Assembly (NCBI RefSeq): GCF_028009165.1
Contig: NC_079241.1
Location: 1,612,001 to 1,676,000, forward strand
Length of the DNA stretch: 64,000 bases
DNA from: Akanthomyces muscarius
Taxonomy: Eukaryota; Ascomycota; Sordariomycetes; Hypocreales; Cordycipitaceae
Direction of reading: 5' to 3'
Part shown: positions 38,410-49,480 of the stretch, piece by piece
Layout of the letters: the number at the start of each line of letters is the position of its first letter
Position numbering within the stretch: position 1 is the stretch's first letter
Notes under the pieces: model-generated
Seen by the model: the letters and a program-made list of their open reading frames with translations, nothing else
Database searches by the model: none
Told to the model about the DNA's origin: nothing
Translations under genes and position numbers: made by a program

Positions 38410-38939
38410 GATTTTCGTGACTAGGCCTGTGTCAAGTGCGGCTATGTGTACACCGAGATAAACAGGCCAGAAAGCAAAGGTCGAAAGATGGAGAGACCAG
38501 CAAAGCGGGAATGACGATGATGAAACTGGGTCCGCGCCGTCCCTGAGATGGTCGGCCAGCAGTTCGACCCCGTAACCGGCTTAGCCGGCTTTCAAGACTG
38601 CGCTAGTCACTTTACGGCCGATGTACAGGCAGAATGCAGTTGACCGCTTTGGACTCTTAGGCGCACGTGATGTCGAGCACACAGCTCATCACAACCAATG
38701 AAAATTAGCCACCTGCCCCGCAGCCATGGCCAGTCCACCACAGAGATGGGCGCCCAAACAGGCAAAACCCTAGGGCAACTTTTTTTCACCGTCTCGGCAA
38801 AAATTCTCAGACTTTGTGGTGGATTTGCCCTGCGCCAAACGATCCCCGTCGACGAGTGTGCTTGACCCTACTATTCCTCTTCTCTGTACTTCTTCAGTCG
38901 ACACTACTTCGCACACCCCCATCGAAGCATATATCCAAG
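38410..38939. other. Divergent promoter region of GOS1 and RPL35
   Basis: 530 bp; pyrimidine-rich stretch near 38870-38900 ahead of RPL35; nothing else recognised. Confidence 0.55.
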
Positions 38940-39883
38940 ATGGTGAGTAGCAAATCCGTTTCACCAGCCCGACAATCGACATTGGAATTGTTCTTCTCTC
39001 CCCTGTGGCTTTGCAGCGCCGCGCCGCCAGGATTGTTTTCGTGGGCTCTCGTGAGGGGAGACCCAAATTCGGGCCCGGCGGGCAGACAAGACCACAAGGG
39101 ATGGAAACAAGACCACGATTCATCACTACGCAACACTATTTCGACGGACTTCTGCAAGGATTTGACGGGCGAGGCTTTCCATGGCAAAATTCTCGATGCG
39201 GAAAGACGACGTTGGGCGACATGCATACGATTCCAAAACCAGCGTTGAACTGAGGGAGGAAATGCGACACCTACAGTCACAACGACCAGTCTCGATTGAA
39301 TCACCGCCATAGAAAACCTATGCCTCGTCGTCCTGCAGACTCGTCAAAACCCTTGTCGCCGCCAATACCCATATCAAAATCATTGTCGTTTTGGAAAGCC
39401 GCAACATTTTTGCTGACCAAAATTCATTCCTAGTCGTCCGCAAAGGTTAAGTCTGTCCAGCTCTGGGACAAGAGCAAGGATGACCTGATGAAGCAGCTCG
39501 GCGAGCTCAAGTCTGAGCTCGGCCAGCTCCGCATCCAGAAGGTCGTTTCTTCCGGCTCCAAGCTCAACAAGATGTACGTCTTTTTTTTCTTTTCCTCGCT
39601 CCGCTCGACGCGGCTTTTCCGGCAACAATGTATGCTAACATGATTTGGCAGCCATGACCTCCGCAAGTCCATTGCTCGCGTCCTCACCGTCATCAACGCC
39701 AAGCAACGCAGCCAGCTCCGCCTCTTCTACAAGAACAAGAAGTACGCGCCCCTCGACCTCCGCCCCAAGCAGACCCGCGCCATCCGCCGCCGACTATCGC
39801 CCGAGGACAAGGCCCGCGTGCTGGAGAAGGCCAAGAAGCGCGAGACCCACTTCCCCCAGCGCAAGTTTGCCATCAAGGCTTAA
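38940..39883 (+). CDS. RPL35: 60S ribosomal protein uL29
   Basis: CDS join(38940..38942, 39434..39573, 39652..39883); 124 aa. The first coding exon holds only the ATG, directly followed by a GTGAGT donor. A 491-nt intron leads to exon 2 ([40 protein letters not shown]). A split ATC codon joins exon 3 ([39 protein letters not shown], ending QRKFAIKA). The protein lies at the polypeptide exit tunnel of the large subunit. The ATG-only coding exon is inferred from the donor and from the uL29 N-terminus that follows. Confidence 0.94.
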
Positions 39884-41203
39884 AGCTTTGCGTCGTGTTG
39901 AAAAAAAATCCAAAATTTTCTTAACGGGGTGAGATTACGTGAGGATGAAAAGAAGCAACACAGCGTAATGAGTGTTGATTTGTTTTTGAAAGGGAACAAC
40001 TTTCCTTGGCGAAGGGCATCTTTTTTTATATCTTGAGAACGGGGAAACGGCGTGGCGTATCCTTTTGATTTTCTCTTAAAGAAAGAAAAGAGACATATCG
40101 AAACTTTAGCATCGCATTGGCTGCATGGGGTCCTGAACCAAACCCTTTGCGGCCTCCTTTGTATCTTGGAAGGCGGATGGGAACGGGCCAGCAGGAATCT
40201 GGGACATCATGTGTTTCTGCCTGGCCCTTGGGCTTGCTAGGCGCAACAAGACAAGTCTGCAAGTACAAAATAAAAGGAAAAAAAAATGAGGTCATGATCC
40301 AACCTAAATACTCGTCTCTGTTTGCTTCCCCGTGATGTGCGAATGCCTTGGCTGTAATTCATTAGAGAAGACGATAGTCTGTGCCCATGTTGGCCGTTCT
40401 ACATGTGTCAATGCATCGACTACAGTCCATGAGCGAGCCTGATGCTTCATGTCCCTGTTCGTCTTTCTGTCAAGTGCGAATATTACAACATACCAGGTTT
40501 TGTGAAATTGAATCCGGGTTTTTGTCTTCTTGGCAACGATTTCGTCCTGCCTCACGGCTTACGCAATGCGTTGAAGACAGCCACCACCGATTCGAAAAAA
40601 AAAGTCGAAAAAAATCGGCATCTTGTTGTCTCGTGTTTACGCGAGGCTGCTTACTTTTGTCGCGGGAAGACAGCTTGGCCTATTCGTATCCGGCCAAATA
40701 TGGTTGCTTTCAGAACTTGTCATGAGTGGGTGCTGTTTGAGTAGTGGGACATGAGCTACCCCCTTCCTACAACTTTGCCCACAATTGCAGAGTGCTGTGC
40801 ATTTTATGGCATTGATGAAATTGTCTATTACCAAAAGATTGAGATTTGCTTAGTTGAGACGGGTGTTCAAATCAAGTCGAGTTCCCTCCCGTGCTGACAA
40901 TGGCGAGGCTCTCTCATGTCGGCGTTGCAAGCGAAAGGAATGGAGCAATGAATCTTGGATTTCCTCGTTTCTCATCATCTGCCTCGTCTATAATGCTTTT
41001 CATGCGCCCTCGTGGGGTTAAGTACTTTCCGACAATAAATACGGCGTCATTAAATTTCCATGCAAAAAATTCCCCGATGGTCATCCGGTCCCCTCGTAAA
41101 CGCCGTTCCGATATAAATAACAAAGTGAAAAGAAAGAGCCTGAATCAAAATGGTACTCATGCACATTTCTCATAAAAAAAACCCCCCAGCGCTTAGCTGC
41201 ACT
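39884..41203. other. Convergent 3' intergenic region
   Basis: 3' UTR space of RPL35 and the zinc-finger gene; no coding evidence. Confidence 0.55.
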
Positions 41204-43246
41204 TCAGACGGCCTGCATCATGTCGGGATGCTCAAAGTCGTCAAGGCCATCGCCAGACATGACGGCGATGTTGGGCTTGGATATCCTGCCCGTCTTAACA
41301 CGGCTGAGAATTTTGCTGACTTCTTCCGGCTTGTCCTTGTGGTTTGTGCCCATGTGGCGGCGAAGCTGGTCCAATCTGTGAAAGTCCTTGCCGCAAATCT
41401 CGCAGACGTGCGAGCCACGGATATTGTGGATGCGACGATGCTTGGAGAGGTTGGAGGATTCACCAAACTTTTTGCCACAAATGTCACATTGCAAAGGCTT
41501 GGCACCAGTGTGAGTACGCTCGTGCATCGTCAAGGCACTTTGCTGCTTAAAGGACTGGTTGCAGCCCTCGAAAGAGCAAACCCATGGCTTCTCGCCAGTG
41601 TGCGTGCGCATATGCTGCTCAAGCGATTGCTTGGCAGACAGAGATGCACCGCAAATATGACATTGTACGGGTTTGTCTAAAAAAAGTTAGTAAAGGCAAT
41701 AGATAATGTGCATGCATGAAAGGGTTGACTTACAGCCAGTATGAACTTGCATGTGGCGCTCCAGCTTGCTGCGTTGGCTAAAGGTGGTGTTTCTTGTGCA
41801 GCCTTGCCATTGACAGTAGAAGCCGGCGTGGTCCTTTTTGATCTGCTTTAGATGATCTGCCTTGCAGTGGTCTTGTAGCGACTTGTGGTCACTACTTCTG
41901 TGACCGCAGATTCTGTTGCCACCCATGCCATCGGGTATCAGCCACCGGCATATGTTCTGGTCTTCCGGCGAAGTAGAGGGAGTCGACTCGGCGGCAGCAC
42001 TCGTCATGTCGGCAAAGTAGTTTGTGCCTTCAATCGTGGAGGGGGTAGGCAAAGATGCGGGCGTGGGAGAGAGGGATGTGGCCAGTGAGAGGTTGGTCGA
42101 GGGAGAAGTGGTGGAAGAAAAGTGGTTGTGATGATGGTGGTGGTGGTCATCCAGCATGTGGTGAGAAGAGGCGTTTTGTAGCGTCCTGTGGATGTTGTTT
42201 CCATTAGCCATAAGCGCAGGGCGATGCTGTTGGAAGATGTGTTGCGCAAAGTCATAGGGATCCTGGATCTGGAAACCACAAATGGCGTCCACACCATGCG
42301 GGCTAATGCCGTCTGGAGTTGGGCTGTGCTTTGGTAGAGAGCACATTTGCATCAAAGTACTGGGCTTATCGGCTATACACGAGTGCATGTGGTTTTCATG
42401 ATGTGTCGGATCATGGTACTGCATAATGTGATTGGCGAGAATAAACTCGGGAGCAATATCCCACATTTGACCAGAAAAGGCCGGAGTGTTGCCAAAGGAG
42501 TTGTCCAGAGAAAGGGAGGAACAAGGCACGGTAGGCAGATCCAGATATCCAGCATCGGCGATGCTGGGAGTTGGGGGGACAGTGTGCGACGAAGTGGCCG
42601 GGGCAGTGGCAGTGATGCCCTTGTCGCCAAACGAGGTGAGCGCAGCGGCAGCAGCAGCTTCATTGTCGGAGATGGGACATGCCGATTGGGAACAGGGTAC
42701 AGCGGGAACTTTGCAGTCTTGGTCGACACAGAGGTCGGGAGGCCCGCAGGCATCATCGTCGCAACAGACACCGTGGTCCTTGTCGTCACATTGGCTGGGG
42801 CAACTGGCGTCGCATTCCGAGTTGCAGACGGAGGCGGCGCATTCGTTCTCTTGGCAGACGTCAAAGCCGACACAAGACATGCTGTTCTGGAGCATGGTAT
42901 TGTTGAAATAGGTATCCCATGGCGATGGAAAAGTTTGCTGCTGATGATGGTCAGCTGAGGAAGGGTTGGAAATGCTGTGTCTTTGTCGAGTGTGTGTCTG
43001 AGAGAGGCTACGCTGAGCCATGGCGGGGGCCTTTTGAGCAGAGGCATGGCTCTTTGTGGTGATGTTGCAGTGGTTAAAACTGTTGTGATCGAGACAGGAG
43101 TCGTCGTGGAAGCCCGCAGCAAAGGGGTCCAGGCCATGCGACAGAGACATGTCGAGGAGGGGGAGATTATCGAGGTCCAGCGCCATGGCGGCCATGTCAT
43201 TGGAAGGCGGGCCGCTGAAAGCCATGTGCGCCGCGTCGTCTTCCAT
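41204..43246 (-). CDS. C2H2 zinc-finger activator, Zap1/ZafA-like (zinc response)
   Basis: CDS complement(41204..41676, 41734..43246); 661 aa from the ATG at 43246 (MEDDAAHMAFSGPP). The frame is open further upstream without an ATG, so an extra 5' exon is possible. A cysteine-rich block at residues ~131-192 has 13 Cys, including a CC pair. An atypical finger (CGFQ...HIFQQH) precedes a His-rich stretch (HHHHHH). The C-terminal finger array has CRWLIP...CGH...HCKADH, CQWQGC...HMQVH, CHICGASLSAKQSLEQHMRTH, CSFEGC...HERTH, CDICGKKFGESSNLSKHRRIH and CEICGKDFHRLDQLRRHMGTNH. The intron splits the linker HTGYKPVQC. Tandem canonical fingers after a Cys/His-rich region fit Zap1/ZafA, which activates zinc-uptake genes when zinc is low. 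The exact orthology is inferred. Confidence 0.82.
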
Positions 43247-43496
43247 GATGAGCTGGATCAGGACTTGAAGGGCAAGCTTTCGAAACGATGCTGCAGAGGA
43301 AAAGAAGAGGGGCAGGCAAGGCCCTTTGGCTGTTGAGTTGAGGCACAGCACGGACGGGCCAGGAACGGAATGCCGAGGCCGACTGGGATGAGGGTAGGGA
43401 AACAAGACGGGAGAAACGGTTTCAGTAAGCTGATAAGCGCAGGGCTTATGAGTTGGAAGGAAGCGAAGGCGCTGGTTGGTGCCAGCGGGTGCTCAT

Positions 43497-43510
43497 GGGG
43501 GGGGGGGGGG
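43497..43510. repeat. G14 homopolymer
   Basis: Fourteen consecutive G on the plus strand in the presumed promoter of the zinc-finger gene, about 250 bp upstream of its ATG. Confidence 0.85.
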
Positions 43511-46198
43511 TGAGTAAGAGAGCGACACAGGCAACAGGCCGTGTATGATATCAAGAGATGGACACGAGAAGAAGAAGAGTATCGTAAGACGAAGTCTATC
43601 GAAAGCGAGAAAGGAAAAAAGTATGCAGGTTTAGCGTGTGTGCCTGGAGACGCAGCCAAGCGAATTACGTGCTCTCCGGCAAGCAGCCAGCATGGCGGGC
43701 AAAGAGGGCGGGCGCGCTGAAAAGCGAGCGCAAAAGTGCTGGGAGAGGTCGCGAGTGGTGAGAACCCGGATGGGCTCGCGGACATGTTTTCTGGACAAAG
43801 AGAGGGAAGGTGCAGCGCAAGTGGGGCGCCCGTTCGACCACTCTTTACACCATTATTATCAGTTGCTACTCTGTACCAGTACTGTGAACACTGCCAACAG
43901 CCAGTCAGTCACGTCCCCTCCTCTCAGTGGTCTGCCGCACTGCCGCTAGCTCGAGCAACCTCTGCCTGTATCCGCACCGAAGACAGGCTGTGCGCAACTT
44001 GCTCAAATCACTTGCGCCTGCGATTCATGCCCCCCCAATCACTACTTGTCACTCCATCACGACCACTTCCTCGTATGTAGCACGTCGTCATGCCTGTCAG
44101 CCCACCCGCGTTTGCTCCTCATCAATACTGCCAACTGTCTCACCCGCTGCCGCCACCTGCTCCCCCCCCCGTTCCGCCGCCGCCCGCGTCTCCGTTCCGT
44201 ATTCGGCGGCGGCCGTTCCCCCACGGATCCTCGCTCGCGGCGCCGCCTTGATCCGCACGCCGGACCCCAAGGCGAAGACAAAGTCAGGTTACAGTGCAGG
44301 TAAACCAACATGCGCATGCACATGCATACATCTTGCTATGAAATAGGCGCTGTGCGATACATTCGCCCGGCTCAACAGCAATCCGTTTCCATTCTCACGT
44401 ATCAAAAACCACTCGTTTCCTGCAGGAGGGGCAGACACCACCACCATCGCAAACCTCTGCCCACTAACACCGCGCTGCCCCGCCACTGTACTTGCATGTA
44501 CCCGCACTTTCCAGTAGAAACCGCAGGTACCTTGTCCGCAGACTGGGATGCACCTAGTTCTCTATCGTTGCATCTCGACTGTTGGACTATGCTGGCTTCA
44601 CTTTTCGAACCGTCATATTTTCTGACATTCGCATGTAAATGGCATGTGCTTAGAGGCGATTGATATGCAACGGACTGGGGGGTAGAAACTGGCCTCTCCG
44701 TTTCCACCGGACCGTACGCGAGCCACTGAAAGGTTTCCCTCGCAACCTGCCGCCCCCCCCCAAAAACTGTATCAGTACAATATTGAAAGATTTACCAGCG
44801 CTAATCCTTTTGACCCTAGAGATGCGCAGTGAAATGGTATATGCCCCCATGCCTTGCCCGTCAAACGCCCTGTTAGATTGGCTGTGTCCGCGATGATGGG
44901 TTCGTCCGTCGTCCTTGGTCGCAAGGCTGCCGCGAGCTGCAAAAGTAGGACTGTACAAAGGCAGTTTTTGTTTCGACGTGGAGCTGAAAAAAGTACCTCT
45001 GCCGAGGAAATGGCTTGCAGAGTACACAGTCAAAGACAGTTTTTTTCTCAACGCTCCTCAATTGGTGAGCCTGTCCCTGTAGTTCGCACTCTACTTTGGG
45101 GAATCCCTCTCTCTGACGGAGGCGCTAAGGCACCCTCCTGTGAATCTCGGTGCATGATCCAAACCTCCATTGCGATGCATGTCGATCGCAATAATATCGC
45201 ATCGTCTGGTACCGTGAGCTGATCAACGACGAGGTTCGCGCGGCCATGACCCGCAATCGGGATCAGTACATGCCGGGGCACCTGATTTGTAACCATGTCG
45301 GGCTTGCAAGACTTGCTGAAGACGACTTTCGTGTCGAATCGAGGCTTCGGCGTATGGCCCACAGTGAGCTGCGGGCGGATTCCGACTCGACTAGACTTGG
45401 CGAAGGAAGAGAAGTTAACCTCTGCTGTGGTCCCGTGCCGCTGGCGTGGCTGTTGTAAACAGAATGACGACAGTTTTTCGCATTTTAGCAAGGCTGCTGC
45501 AGTAGAGAATGGCCCTAGAATCTGCGTAGGACTCGAACCTGAATGCTCTGATCAATGTTGAAATTCCCACTTATACATCAAATTGCACAGTCTGCGCCGC
45601 ATGTCAATCGTCACAATGTCAGCCATTTCTAGTCCTGATTATATACTCTGCAAATCTCCAGCTGCCCTAATAAGATAGACCCCTGCCAAGCGTAACTAGT
45701 ACTCCCATTTCTGTTCCACAAAATGGTCACTCCGGCCTGGTTGTTCTTGCGACAAGGATCATGCGGGACTTGCCGACATCTTGAACGTTGAAATGAATTA
45801 AATACCAACAACCACCATGACATGGCGCTCGTCAGCCTGCAACTAATTTCAACGTCCAAAATGCACTGCTTTATTCAATCCGCACTGTAGGTTGCGCTGA
45901 TCAATTTCCGCTTCCGTCGCCCACCATCGAGGGAGGGGTCTTGCCCCGCGTCATGATTAGCCCATCCATCCGCAGCCCTCGATTCGCCAGCTGCGCATTG
46001 CCCTGTCCGAATCGACTCGCCTGCCAGCCTGGGTGCTAAAAAGCTTAACCTGCCACTCATCAACGGCGGTACCTTCCAGCGATCGCCTGTTCATTTCTAA
46101 TCCCCCAGAAATCGACTGCCGATTTTAGGGCCGTTTTCCCCAAGCCATGACGCCGTAGACCCCGTGCCTCCCCCCGCAGTAATGTTTGACAGCTCTAG

Positions 46199-46207
46199 TA
46201 TATATAA
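46199..46207 (+). promoter_or_regulatory. TATA box of the small-protein gene
   Basis: TATATATAA about 165 bp upstream of the ATG at 46370. A CCCCT (stress-response-element-like) follows a few bases on, in AGCACCCCCT. Together they suggest an inducible promoter; this is inferred. Confidence 0.5.
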
Positions 46208-46369
46208 TCCCAGAGCACCCCCTCCTTTCGCTCTTATCGTTTCTCTGATATGTTTCATCAATTTCAACCGTCATCATTCATCATTCATCTGCCAAATAAA
46301 TCTTTGATCGTGTGCCATCCATCCCATCCATATTCTCGACACTCGTACGACTTATACAACCTGCCCACC

Positions 46370-46688
46370 ATGAGCTCCCCATCGCAGCCCCAGGACGTTC
46401 CTCCCATTGCTGAGCAGCCTCGCCGTAGAGTACGTCGTCAAGGAATGCTGTATTGAGTCGCCGAGCGTGCTGACATGATTCTGTAGAGCTCCGGCTGGAT
46501 GCCCGCCTACGAGAGCCTCTCCCGCAACCGCAGCGAGACCCAGGCCGCCGCCCGCCGCCAGAGCATGTCCGACCAGCAGGCCAAGCTCGGCATCTTTGGC
46601 AACTTCTTCCACAAGTAAGAATCATAGCACCGCTTCTACGATTCAATACTGACACGAGAATAGCAACTTTGGTAGAAATTCCAAGTAA
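46370..46688 (+). CDS. Small conserved fungal protein (possible conidiation/stress type)
   Basis: CDS join(46370..46429, 46487..46614, 46664..46688); 70 aa. The start is MSSPSQPQDVPPIAEQPRRR; exon 2 gives SSGWMPAYESLSRNRSETQA and RRQSMSDQQAKLGIFGNFFH. The GTAAGA at 46615 overlaps a possible TAA stop (the reading FFHK-stop). I prefer splicing, because the next exon is short, in frame and ends NNFGRNSK. The Ser/Arg-rich composition, a GWMP...YESLS block and a terminal aromatic/basic motif recall small conidiation-linked proteins of filamentous fungi. That resemblance is from memory and weak. Function unknown. Confidence 0.65.
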
Positions 46689-48533
46689 ACTGTTGCTTGA
46701 CAACACCAAAGCGAAAAAAAGACAAAATCAGAAAAAAAAAAAAATCATAATCACCTTGTACTCTATCATGTTTAAAGACTGTTTTAATATTACATGTATC
46801 AATCTTGCCACGTCCGTACAACGGTCCATTCTATGCATACATTTGGTAGGTATTGCCAGCTGTGACGCTGCCCTAGTCATGAAATGGTGTTTTCTGTAAA
46901 TTGTGACGACTAATACGCCCTTGTGCTTGACTCGCTCTTGGTGAGCTTTTCGTTGCAACTGATATACTCGCGCTGGCTCCCTGTCAATCTTTCTAATAAT
47001 TCTTCCTGCGTTGCGATGATCACAATTGGATTGGCTCGCAGGTTTTACGACGCCCATTGGCGTGCCGCAAGATGCCACTCCACCATGGTCGCCGGTTCGC
47101 TGCTGGCCTTCACTTTGTTTTGCGAAACATATCATATCCATGGCACGATTGTCTTATTTCAATAGAGTCGGGATCAATCTTTGAAACTTTACCATGCGTT
47201 GTTGTGCTGTCGTAGGAATTCACCACCTGTGATGCTCGTCCAACGGAAGAGGAAGACCATCCAGCTTCTTGGCGAGTACCAAAGCATCCGAATCCTCCCG
47301 TAATATTAACGCATTTTCTCATAGGCGGTCTGGTGTCTCAGTTTAAGACTACTGCTACGACGATGAGGCGTGCCCAGGAAGATGATGCCATAGGTCGATA
47401 GTTTTATCGAGCGGTGTTTAGCCAAAGCGCCCGCGCGAGCAGCATCCGAATGAATAAGAGCCTAGTAAGTTAGCAAGGTGATCATCGACTTTCCGCTGAG
47501 GACTTAGACTTTCAAGAATGATACCACCCATACCATGCGCTATAAATATGATTGGGCGTTGGTGCGACTAGTAGTCTTTAGTGCAGGCTCAAGACACCGA
47601 CTTCTGTTTATAATTATACGTCTGTCAACTCCCTCTTTCTGCAGAGGTCGGATACCAGGCTCAGTCCATGGTCGCAAAGACATGTTTTACTGGAGCTCGT
47701 TGTGCCGTATGTCTTCCTGACATCGTAGCCCCAAGTAAGATGCGTGCGTTGGGCAGGATGCTCGACGAAAGGTCTCTTAGCCAATTGACGCCATTCTTTG
47801 CGGTCCATGTCTTGTGCGATGGCCGTTCAAGCCATGAACAGCCACGATACTATGAAATTTGCATTAGTAGACAACCGTGCATGAGACTGTATTAACTAAA
47901 CTCAATGGCTGGTGTTGATCCTTCGAAAATAACGCTCAGCCCTTGCCTAGCGCTGGTGGTGGCTGTAGAGGTGGATGTGCTGCCATCCCGGCTTGCGGCA
48001 GCCCCATAGTTAGAGGCATCGTGAAGTCGGATCTGGTGTCACCAACGTGGACAGGTATCACAAGGCCACGAACGATGGCTTCAAAACGAGATTACACAAG
48101 ATGAAGCCCCTGTGATAGATACCTCACACTTTTGCATCCTCTTCAGGTTGGCCTCGATCACGTATCATGCTGAAGGGCTGGCCAGCGCTAAACGCAGACC
48201 TTCATTGGTGAGGCCCTGCACCAGCATCTATGGCGGGGCACAAATACTGGCATATAAGCAATTGCAATCCGTTTCATTGTCCGCGAGCGAATGCTCGGCA
48301 AGTCACAGGTGCCTAGGAAAACTACAAGTAGCGTTAATATCAAGCTCTTTGTCTTGGTGTTGAAGGGCGCGTACCCCCGTGAATGGCGACGTAACCTCCA
48401 GTGACAGACACCGCAGTTGGGCGGAGCTGCGCCGCCGCCAAGCCACCCCACCTGGCATCCAATTCAAGGCTCATCCAGCAAGCATCCCATTCCATTCTCC
48501 AAAGCCATCACAGAAACCCGGACTTCATTCACA
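46689..48533. other. Intergenic region, no gene seen
   Basis: No recognisable protein in the short ORFs. An A-rich run at 46731-46745 probably lies in the 3' UTR of the preceding gene. Confidence 0.5.
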
Positions 48534-49033
48534 ATGGGAAACATCTGCGGCAAACAAGAGTCGGAAAACTTTCAGAGCCCCGGTCGGCCCCTCAACTCGG
48601 CACCGCCGGCGCAGCAAAAGTCGTCGGTCCCCGGCAAGGCAAAGAGCAAGCAGACGTACACACCAGAGTCGCGCGTCGTCGGCACCGACAGCGAGAGCCC
48701 CAGTGGCAGCGCAGCGCGGGATCAGGGCAATCCGGCGAGCAAAGCGGGCGCTGCCGCTTTGGTAAGTGATGCTTCTTCTCCGTCTCTCAAGGTTACGGGG
48801 TCGAGGAGAGAATGAGAGCAGCGGTGAGATGGATTGCTGACGAAGGGGAAACGCAGGGACGACTGACCCAGGACGCGGCAAACAAGAAGAAGAGGAGCTC
48901 CAAGGGATTGCAGGCCAAAGTCGACGAGCAGAGGAGCAAGAGCATAAAGGACAATCTTGAGGAGATTTCCAGTCAAAATGCCCGTCACGCGGCAATGGAT
49001 GCGAAAACAAGACAAGCTCAGGACTATTCTTGA
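48534..49033 (+). CDS. Small MGN-type putatively myristoylated/palmitoylated protein
   Basis: CDS join(48534..48761, 48857..49033); 134 aa. It begins MGNICGKQESENF: Gly2 is a good N-myristoylation site and Cys5 a likely palmitoylation site. The middle is Ser/Pro/Lys-rich and probably disordered. Exon 2 (GRLTQDAANKKKRSSKGLQA...) is Lys-rich and helical, ending ARHAAMDAKTRQAQDYS. The phase-0 intron is 95 nt with a GTAAGT donor. Proteins with this MGN-Cys start, disordered middle and helical basic end are common in filamentous ascomycetes, and a plasma- or vacuole-membrane location is expected. No function can be given from the sequence. Confidence 0.75.
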
Positions 49034-49480
49034 GCGACACCGTCCATCAACACCTCTCATCAAATAATTCGGCTTCTCTTCCCCTCTCTGGCTTGCTGCG
49101 GATTAGCATGCTGCCGTGGCAGCTCGCATCGTTCTCAGCCTTTCTCCTGCATTTTATACGTTACATGAATACAGTCTCCGTCTCCAGCGTTTTACACAGA
49201 AATCTCCAAGTGTCACCAACCGCCCTGTTACCCCAGTCTTTATTATCCCGGGCTCACAATCAAGAAAGACGAAGTAGATGATATTATCCTTTAGCGTTTG
49301 TCATTTTTAAACTGTACTCTCATCTTCCACCAGCGGCGCCGCTACCCATAACATGCAAATTTCAGAATTACATTTTGACACATGATACCGCTTCCCTGAG
49401 ACGAGGAAACGAAAATTCCTGTCCAAAGCATTGTGAACAGAGTGGAAATAAAAGCAAATACGAGCCAGGAAGACAGCAAA
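49034..49480. other. Convergent 3' intergenic region
   Basis: 3' UTR space between the MGN gene and PRP5; no coding evidence. Confidence 0.55.

Larger units (their letters stand above)
43247..46369. other. Three-kilobase intergenic region
   Basis: Contains a G14 homopolymer (43497-43510) and the promoter of the small gene at 46370. ORFs of 100-150 codons on both strands show no recognisable domain. Confidence 0.5.

Noticed and set aside
45048..45491. Minus-strand 147-codon frame
   Set aside because: No domain, no conserved-looking segment and no gene-structure signals.
45510..45560. Possible minus-strand tRNA with a GGTTCGAGTCC-like T loop
   Set aside because: Only three T-stem pairs form and no acceptor or anticodon stem can be drawn.
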